The notes beneath the pieces are model-generated. The model ran no database searches. It had not been told where the DNA came from and worked only from the letters and a program-made list of their open reading frames with translations. The translations under genes were made by a program, and so were the position numbers. 64,000 bases of DNA from Rhabditophanes sp. KR3021 (lineage: Eukaryota; Nematoda; Chromadorea; Rhabditida; Alloionematidae), in NCBI GenBank assembly GCA_963281155.1, contig CAUJLY010000003.1:4464001-4528000 (forward strand), read 5' to 3'. This document shows positions 57,755-64,000 of this stretch, piece by piece (positions within the stretch are counted from its first letter, which is position 1; every line of letters begins with the position of its first letter).

Positions 57755-60274
57755 ATGATTAGTTACTACTGTAAAGGAAAAGGTACAATCCATCTAATTA
57801 AAATAAATGTACGCTTCATTTAGAGCAAACAGTTGCTGGCAAGAGGAAATCTTCCCGATCCCTGGAAAAAACTTCAATTACAAGTACTCTGTCAACATCA
57901 GCTACTCACAAAACGCCTAAACATTCAGCAAATTTAGATGATGACATTGCAGATATGTTTTTGACACCTAAGCGAGACTATCCTAATGGCAATTTGAATA
58001 AAATTGCAGCCAAGAGATCTTCATCTTCAAATGTGGAAAATAAGTATTGGACTGAAAATGCATGCCCTACCCCAGATTCCTTTGACAATGGGTATAGAGA
58101 GGACAAAGATGTCGAGGAAGGAGACAAAGGTATGATAGTCAGCAGAAGCAGACTCAATACACGATCAGTTCATGACAAAGAATCTTTGGACTCGTTAGCT
58201 AAAGCACGTCAAAACAGTCCACCACACCTTCTTTTTGATTTTCAAGCGGGAGATGATAGTGAGTGTTTATTTTCAAAAAGACCAAATGACTTAACTTTAC
58301 GCAAAAGAGGCATTTTAAATAAGAATGAATTTTTATTATTAAACATCGGTGGCCATTCTTACAGGATACAAACAAGTACAATAAAAGTAATTTATACAAC
58401 AATTAAATTACACTTTGTATATTTATTTATTTATAGTATAGATCCCCTTCCAGTCTATTAGGGTTGTTTTGCAACTTGGAACATGAGGACAGAATTACAG
58501 CATGTGACGGCTTTATCAATGAAAGTAACGAATATTATTGGGAAAGGTCTGGTAAAGTGTTTGAGGCAATCTTTGATTTCTTTACAACTGGCCATTTTCA
58601 TAAGCCAACTGATATTTGTTCCACTAGACTAGAGATGGAGATGGAGTTTTGGAAGATCAAAAAGTGTTTTTTTGCACCTTGTTGCATGGAAACAAAGAAT
58701 GAAGAGGATGATGAAGAATATGTTTGCGACACAGAATACGATGACGATGAGCAAAATCCTTACTCTGGAAGAAATAAAGGATGTTATAATTCTTTGAAAA
58801 AACACTTATATAGACTCGTTGAAGTTCCCGACTCTACACGAGCTGCCAAAATTATAGCCATTATCAGCATAAGCATGGTAGTTGTTTCTGTAGCGACAAT
58901 GGTGAGATATAGATTAAAGTCATTACAATAAACAAAAACTTAATTTAGATTATCAGCACAATTCCGGAATTCCAAAAAAATGGAACTGTAAATGGTGCCG
59001 TTAATACGGATGCAAAACCTGTGTTTATCCTAGAAATAATTGAGCATCTATGTATGGCGTGGTTTGCTCTGGAATATCTTTTGCGTCTTTTCGTTGCTCC
59101 AAATAAATTTAAATTTATTGTTCAACCATTAAATGTAATTGACATTATAACCATTGTGCCATTTTATATTGAAGCTGGCTTGTCTTGGGGAGGTAAGTCA
59201 TTTATATTTTCATGAAAGCGTCTGTGCCTATGCTGATGTTTTATATGTTTATCACCTTTTTATTGCGTCATTGTTTAAATAACAACAATTTTCAGTTATC
59301 AACTTTCAAGATGAACCGCAGCCACGTAAGTTTATTGCCTTATTTATAAATTTTATTATCCAGTTACATTGTGTGTGAGCTTTGAATGTAACTTCAAATT
59401 GAATGTTTTTGTACAGCTTTGTTTTAATAACATATCTTTTAGAAATTGCTGGTGTCACTAATAGCGTCATTACACTATTCGATCTTAGAGGATTAGGTTT
59501 AATTTTGAGAGCTGCAAGGGTAATGCGTGTAACAAGAGTCTTTAAATTGGCTCGATATTCCTCGGGATTGAAGAGTTTTGGATTAACTGTAAAAACTAGG
59601 TAATACAAATCCACTTTTACTTGATCAATTCTTTACAAATTATAGTCTATCTGAACTAAGTATGTTGGGCCTGTTTCTAATAACTGCAATTATCTTCTTC
59701 TCGACTTTGATGTTTTTCGCAGAACACCAGGAGCCAAACACACAGTTTCGGTCGATTCCAGATGCTTGTTGGTGGGCTGTCATTACTGTCACGACGGTAT
59801 ATTTATAAACAAAATTTAAAAATAGTAAATCTTTTGAGTAAAAGGTGCAAAATTAGATTAAGACAAATGCAATTTAAGTTATATTGCAAATTCACTTTAG
59901 GTTTCAGAATGTTTTGATTCAGTTGTTCAAATAGTTTAGTTAGAGCCTCTTTGTAAGTCTCGTCTTTTTAGAAACCGAGAATTCGACGAGTGCAAATGAT
60001 TGCAAATTATATGTAGTCAGGAAATAAGTATAGCTATAAAATACACGACTATTGAATTTGATAACTTTATTTTTTATAGGTTGGATATGGTGATATGGAG
60101 ATAAAGACTACACTTGGCAAAATTATTGCATCAGCAGCCTCAGTGTTGGGAATTTTGGTCCTTGCATTTCCCATAACAATGATAGTCGAAAACTTCTCGA
60201 AGAATTATCAAAGCGAAACTTCAGATTTCAAAACAGTTCGAATGCGGAGACGAATGGCTAAAGCTTACGGTTAA
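57755..60274 (+). CDS. Voltage-gated potassium channel alpha subunit (Kv, Shab-like)
   Basis: Exons: 57755-57782, 57824-58386, 58437-58901, 58949-59192, 59296-59325 (30-bp microexon), 59443-59599, 59646-59796, 60080-60274; 610 aa with consistent phases. A polar ~165-residue N-terminus precedes a T1 domain (FLLLNIGGHSYRIQTSTIK, YYWERSGKVFEAIFDFFTTG, EMEFWKIKKCFFAPCC). S1 follows, then S2 to S3 (MAWFALEYLLRLFVAP, LNVIDIITIVPFYIEAG), S4 with Arg/Lys every third residue (LRAARVMRVTRVFKLAR), the pore (IPDACWWAVITVTT|VGYGDM, intron inside the filter) and S6 (LGILVLAFPITMIVENFSKN). S6 has P-I-T where Kv1-4 channels have P-x-P. The short tail ends MRRRMAKAYG. NFS in S6 favours Shab or a nematode KVS/EXP-2-like branch. 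Confidence 0.9.
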
Positions 60275-60358
60275 TAACAATCTTAATAAATAATAACGCA
60301 TTGTACAATAACTCATCCGAAATAAATTTTATTATTTAAACTACTCAACAATAATATC

Positions 60359-62249
60359 CTAAAAAAACCATCCTTTGCCTTCACGTTTCTTTCCATCTTT
60401 GATAGATTTAGCTAATCTGTTGTGATAGTTTTCAGCATATTTCTGAATGTCGGGTGACATTGACTTGCTCAAGGCTATAGCTTTTTCAGAATAACTCAGT
60501 GCCGATTCCTTTTTATCTGTGTGATATAATGCTTCTGCATAATTGCAGTAAAATCCAACTATCAAATCACTGCATTCGGAAACATTAACAATTCTTGTAA
60601 TTCCAATTGAAAGATATTTTAAGGCAGTTTCAAAGTAATTCTTCATAACACAAGCAGCTCCAAAATTATTCAACAAATTTAAAGTGTGTGGGGAAGTTGA
60701 ACCATAAATAGTATAGGCTAATTTCAAGGACTCATCCATACATTCTTCAGCTTCTTGGATTCTATCTTCTCCTCTATGTTTAATCTAAACACGCCTTAAT
60801 ATAATTTAGTAGATGAAAATTTACCAAAAAGTGAGCATATGTATTCAAGGCAAACCCGAACAATGCTAGAGGATCGGTATAAACTGCTCCATGTTCGTCA
60901 ACTAAATTTCTCTGCTCATAATAAGCTCCGTGTGCAACAACATATTTTTTCAAATGTTCATCAACATTTTTCATTTGTTTAGTAACACAATGCTGAAACC
61001 GTAAATTTTAAAGATTGTTGACGTGAAAGACAGCATTTTTTAATTTTATACTTATTTTGTTAGTGAAACTCTATACCAGGTATAAGACTTTATACCTTTG
61101 AAATTTGATTACTAGCTAGAAGCTATTACGTGCATGGCCATATTTAAGATCAAATACGCACTTACTAATTCACTCTGTTTGTTTCAGTACTAAGATCGCC
61201 TCTTATTAGGCGTTTAATAGACTATTATGGAAGATGACGAGGAAGCTAAAATCTCACGCAAACGAGGAGATGATTCTATTTCGAGATCCTTTGCAAAGAG
61301 TGCTACCATCAACGTGGAGGAAAAGATGGCTATTAAATTAGAAATGTCATTTGACAAGAGGGAAGACTTTATTAAAAAAGTTGTCTATGATAAGTCGTTT
61401 GGTAAGAAGGGAGTCATTGTACTGAAGATGAAGTACCAGTCAAGGGAAGTAGCCGAAAACGTTGAGAGTATCTCCATTGCTGCCCTACGATCACAACTTA
61501 CCAACTCCGATAGTGGAAAGACCTCATTTGAAGGAGTTCATAATATGTTTCCGGAAATGGGTGATGAGATAGCTGATCTTATCTTAGAAGAATTTTTGGA
61601 AGCTCATAGTGAACTAAAAAGGATATTTATTTCCCACTTTTTAGCCTTTTAATTTTGATTGTCTTGTCTGATAAACCTTTAATCCTATTTCGGCATTCTC
61701 GATATCACCTTTATTAGCGAAAACAGTGGCTAATTTAATTGAGACGCCGATAAATACAGGCGTTGAATCAGACTCCTTATGTAATTGAATTAAACGCTGC
61801 AACACAAGTTTATACAATTGCTCAGCTTTTTCATTATTTTCCATAAAATAATACGTTGATGCCAGCTCGCTGTAAATTCGAGTAACAACCATCTCGTCTG
61901 TCTGTTTCATTGCCATTTTCAAAGCTTCATTAAGAAAGGCAATAGCTTTATCGTATTGTTGATATTTCGAAGCTAACCAGGATCTTTTGACTAAGTCTTT
62001 CAAAGGATCATTATCAAGACTCACTTTTTCAATTCCAAAAAAATCTTTCAATGTTACCATGAATGAAGCTGCAATTAAAGTTTTTCCGAATGGCGCAAAA
62101 TAACTGCTTCTTTGACCATTTTCGTAAGTTTTCTCACGCCAGTTGTTCTGTCTCCTTTCATTTATATTTAATAAATTTATTGGTTGGGATGAGTTAGTTC
62201 TTGCATAAACCCCGAATAGATTACGCAATGTTCCAATGTTCTTTAACAT
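60359..62249 (-). CDS. ttc-19: Tetratricopeptide repeat protein 19 (complex III factor)
   Basis: Exons 61677-62249, 60825-60992, 60359-60784; 388 aa (human TTC19 380). The N-terminus is a likely matrix-import sequence (MLKNIGTLRNLFGVYARTNS) followed by a hydrophobic stretch (LIAASFMVTLKDFFGI), as in TTC19, which sits at the inner membrane. TPR-type helices follow: AIAFLNEALKMAMKQTDE, SELASTYYFMENNEKAEQL, IGVSIKLATVFANKGDIENA, LNTYAHFLV, TIYGSTSPHTLNLLNNFGAA, ALYHTDKKESALSYSEKAI. TTC19 clears Rieske fragments during complex III maintenance. The ATG lies one base after an ATTACAG acceptor. Intron 60993-61676 is a mobile intron copy; its donor GTTTATC is the reverse complement of the element end GATAAAC. 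Confidence 0.8.
60993..61676 (+). mobile_element. Intron-resident element copy 9 (TTC19 intron, subfamily A, ORF intact)
   Basis: From the host acceptor the plus strand reads TTGACGTGAAAGACAGC, TTTTTTAATTTTATACTTA, TGTTAGTGAAAC, GCTATTACGTGC, TTTGTTTCAG, then ATG at 61227; copies 5, 6 and 7 share this order. After the ORF it ends CTTTTAATTTTGATTGTC, TTGTCTGATAAAC directly at the host donor. The GIY-YIG strand region is deleted, leaving N-terminal and C-terminal protein blocks fused in frame. Confidence 0.75.
61227..61652 (+). CDS. 141-codon intact ORF of the intron-resident element
   Basis: The ORF starts [20 protein letters not shown], matching [20 protein letters not shown] in CHD1's intron. 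It continues through SFAKSATINVEEKM, then SFDKREDFIKKVV (equivalent to [12 protein letters not shown] in copy 1) and REVAENVESISIAALRSQ, LTNSDSGKTSFEGVHNMFPE, EIADLILEEFLEAH. The ENVESISIAALR-LTN-G block resembles the region around the catalytic Glu and following LTN of LEM-3-like GIY-YIG nucleases, but the Y-IG strands are absent, so nuclease activity is not expected. That it is still open while other copies are broken suggests recent insertion or selection. It has its own upstream acceptor-like TTTGTTTCAG and downstream ATAAA-type signal. Confidence 0.5.
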   Translation: MEDDEEAKISRKRGDDSISRSFAKSATINVEEKMAIKLEMSFDKREDFIKKVVYDKSFGKKGVIVLKMKYQSREVAENVESISIAALRSQLTNSDSGKTSFEGVHNMFPEMGDEIADLILEEFLEAHSELKRIFISHFLAF

Positions 62250-62427
62250 CCTGTAATCAAGGAGATTAATTAAAAACAAAGGATTAATCAATTATAAACG
62301 ATGTGAAAAGATCAATCAGAACAAGGATTAATCAAACGTAAGTGATATGAGAAAGGATCAAACCCTAATAATATACATGAGATAAAATACATCTTTATTG
62401 CTAGAACTATTGAACATCTCCAAAACA

Positions 62428-62904
62428 TTAATCTAATCTCGGAGCAAAACTTGATCCACAAGAACATCCCTTTTCAGCGATTGGGTTATTTGAAATTTTA
62501 AAAGTCGTCTTCAACAAGTCTGATGTATAGTCTAGCGTTGACCCTTTTAAATATTCCATTGAAACCTGAAGCAAATAATTTATAAGAAAAGGTTTAAAAA
62601 TGTAATAAGTACGCATTTAAAATGAACTTACGTCATCTACTACGACTTTAACGCCGTTCTTTTCATAAACTAGATCCTGCCCAGCTAATATGACTGTATC
62701 AAATTTAAATTTGTATTCAAACCCTGAACATCCTCCTCCTTGGACCTCGACTCTTAGAAATTCGCCTGTTTTCAAAACTTCACTTAATCTTTTGGCACAT
62801 TTATCTGATATAAGGAAGTTGCTTTCACCTACAATGGTCGATAAAAGGCATCTTGAAATTAATGAATTAGATCTATTTAAGAATAGCGATGTTAAACGTT
62901 GCAT
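62428..62904 (-). CDS. isca-2: Iron-sulfur cluster assembly protein ISCA2
   Basis: Exons 62632-62904 and 62428-62565; 136 aa (human 154). The N-terminus MQRLTSLFLNRSNSLISRCL is Arg/Ser-rich, as for mitochondrial import. The A-type scaffold fold follows: ISDKCAKRLSEVLKTGEFLR, VEVQGGGCSGFEYKF (first ligand Cys), GVKVVVDDVSMEYLKGSTLD and the C-terminal KGCSCGSSFAPR (C-x-C ligands). ISCA2 with ISCA1 and IBA57 makes [4Fe-4S] clusters for mitochondrial enzymes, aconitase among them, whose gene is also in this window. The GGGCSGFEY wording favours ISCA2 over ISCA1. Confidence 0.93.
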
Positions 62905-63045
62905 TAATAAAGCTTAACAAATTAATTAATTAAATAATAGAAATGTAGGGAAGATATTTACTGAATTTGATTAAACAGTTAACAGAAATGTAAAAGAACT
63001 ATCTAATTATTTTATTAACTTTAACTGTATGACTAATTGGAAATC

Positions 63046-63485
63046 TTAATTACCACTCTTCAAGACAAATGTATTACTCTCTTCATATGGAATTACATTC
63101 ACTGTTAATTTGAATAAATCCTCCATCTCTTTTCCTTTATATTCTGCTTCAACTTCACTAATTTCCATATCTAAATCCACTTTTTCTCTGGAAAATACCA
63201 CTTTCCCATCCACAGATGACTTCAACATGTAAATGTGTCTGTCTTTTTGAAAATAAACCTAAAATGAGGTAAATATTGTTCAATTATTGGTGAACCTACG
63301 TTTCTTCCCGGATGATAATTAAGCATCTTCTGACAAACGAGTAAATCATCTTTCAGAGTAACTTCCCCATCCTGTCTGTATACTCCATAAAAAGGCAAAT
63401 TAGCGACGGGTCTAACCATTCCGCGAACATTTAGAATAGAAATTTGCTTTGCCTTAGCAAGTTTTGAAATCAAAGAACACGACAT
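63046..63485 (-). CDS. mrpl-27: Mitochondrial ribosomal protein bL27m
   Basis: Exons 63300-63485 and 63046-63258; 132 aa. The bL27 core is recognisable though diverged: YGVYRQDGEVTLKDDLLVCQ, KMLNYHPGRN|VYFQKDRHIY, MLKSSVDGKVVFSREKVD (bacterial and mammalian form: G-K-FDGQYVHAGNILVRQR, HPG-NV--G-D-TLFAL-DGKVKF). The usual glycine-rich start is reduced and the C-terminus is extended by an acidic segment (MEISEVEAEYKGKEMEDLF). It would sit near the peptidyl-transferase centre of the mitoribosome. It is divergently arranged with MRPL47, starts 146 bp apart. Confidence 0.8.
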
Positions 63486-63631
63486 GTCTTAAAGTAATTA
63501 AAACGTATATTATTTATACTGGAAGGAATGTACTAAATCAGTAGATACACTCTGTACCAATGAACTACTGCTAATTCTGTTCAAGCGACTAGTTGTGTCT
63601 TGATATTTATTTAAATCAACTTCAAATAACC

Positions 63632-64000
63632 ATGATGCTGCGAGGAGTTAAGCTTTTATTAAGGTAATTCATTGATTAAATGTCCTGTATTTATCTTATT
63701 TAGTTCTTCAAAGACGGCTGTTTCTGTTCGAGCTGTAAATTCTTCTGCTGTTGACAAACTTGGGCTATTTGCACCTTTTTTTGATGATGAGAAAAATTGG
63801 GGTGAAGCGGAAATTAGACCTAAACGCAGACCTGGTAGAGAATGGAGAATTGATGAATTGAGGGTAAAATCAAATACCGACCTTCACAAACTGTGGTATG
63901 TCCTGATAAAGGAAAGAAACATGCTTTTAACTATGGAAAATGCCTATAGAACCAGAGGAGAATCTGGATTTCCTAATGAAGAAAGAAAAGACCGTGTCAA
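63632..64000 (+). CDS. mrpl-47: Mitochondrial ribosomal protein uL29m (MRPL47), 5' part
   Basis: Exons 63632-63663 and 63704 to the window edge. After a short presequence, [16 protein letters not shown] leads into the family block [40 protein letters not shown]. This matches MRPL47 ([35 protein letters not shown]). It is a large-subunit mitoribosome protein. The reading frame is open to the last base; the remaining C-terminal part lies outside the window. Confidence 0.95.

Overview
The window is nuclear DNA of an AT-rich, intron-bearing invertebrate, most likely a nematode. The main pointers are a PDIA3-type disulfide isomerase that reads closely like Caenorhabditis PDI-3, a single-exon transthyretin-like secreted protein (a nematode-expanded family), and a W(X6)W-amide neuropeptide precursor of the MIP/allatostatin-B type. 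Introns are mostly 40-150 bp with GT-AG ends. There is no prokaryotic, organellar or viral sequence. Species was not determined.

Layout: 1-314 tail of clathrin heavy chain (+); 569-920 a possible small secreted peptide (+); 987-2408 USP12/46-type deubiquitinase (-); 3092-7554 mitochondrial aconitase (-); 8113-9710 a decayed low-complexity gene (+); 12720-13268 Yippee-like (+); 13740-14144 MIP-type neuropeptide precursor (-); 17711-21535 AP-2 transcription factor (-); 22818-28528 CHD1 remodeller (-); 29132-32838 PDIA3/ERp57 (-); 33919-36191 beta-propeller-like protein (+); 36703-39190 mitochondrial ClpX (-); 40807-41431 PCI/CSN7-like (+); 41720-43237 SNX1/2 (-); 44823-47098 NSF (+); 48099-50320 a small cluster of H2B, an unusual H4 and a very unusual H3; 51817-53378 primase large subunit (+); 53506-53871 TTR-like (-); 57755-60274 Kv channel (+); 60359-62249 TTC19 (-), 62428-62904 ISCA2 (-), 63046-63485 mitochondrial bL27 (-) and 63632-64000 mitochondrial uL29/MRPL47 (+, cut by the window edge). 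The right end is a compact run of nuclear genes for mitochondrial proteins.

The most striking feature is a family of related long introns. Nine introns, in aconitase (2), AP-2 (2), CHD1 (1), PDIA3 (2), ClpX (1) and TTC19 (1), carry coding remnants on the strand opposite to the host gene. Within subfamilies they resemble each other from one splice site to the other, as if the mobile unit is the intron itself (introner-like). Several copies encode a protein with a GIY-YIG nuclease-like core plus a C2H2-like zinc finger; one copy keeps an uninterrupted 141-codon ORF. A second subfamily (AP-2 intron 3, ClpX intron 2) encodes a different, unrecognised protein and shares both ends. I know of no described coding introner of this type in animals, but I could not search.

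Other notable items: an apparent AT-AC intron at the first CGHC motif of PDIA3; a histone H3 variant whose N-terminal tail is tandemly duplicated and in which all three ARKS-type motifs have lost the arginine; an H4 with a lengthened tail and an intron; a one-base frameshift in CHD1; and a possible recursive splice site in ClpX.
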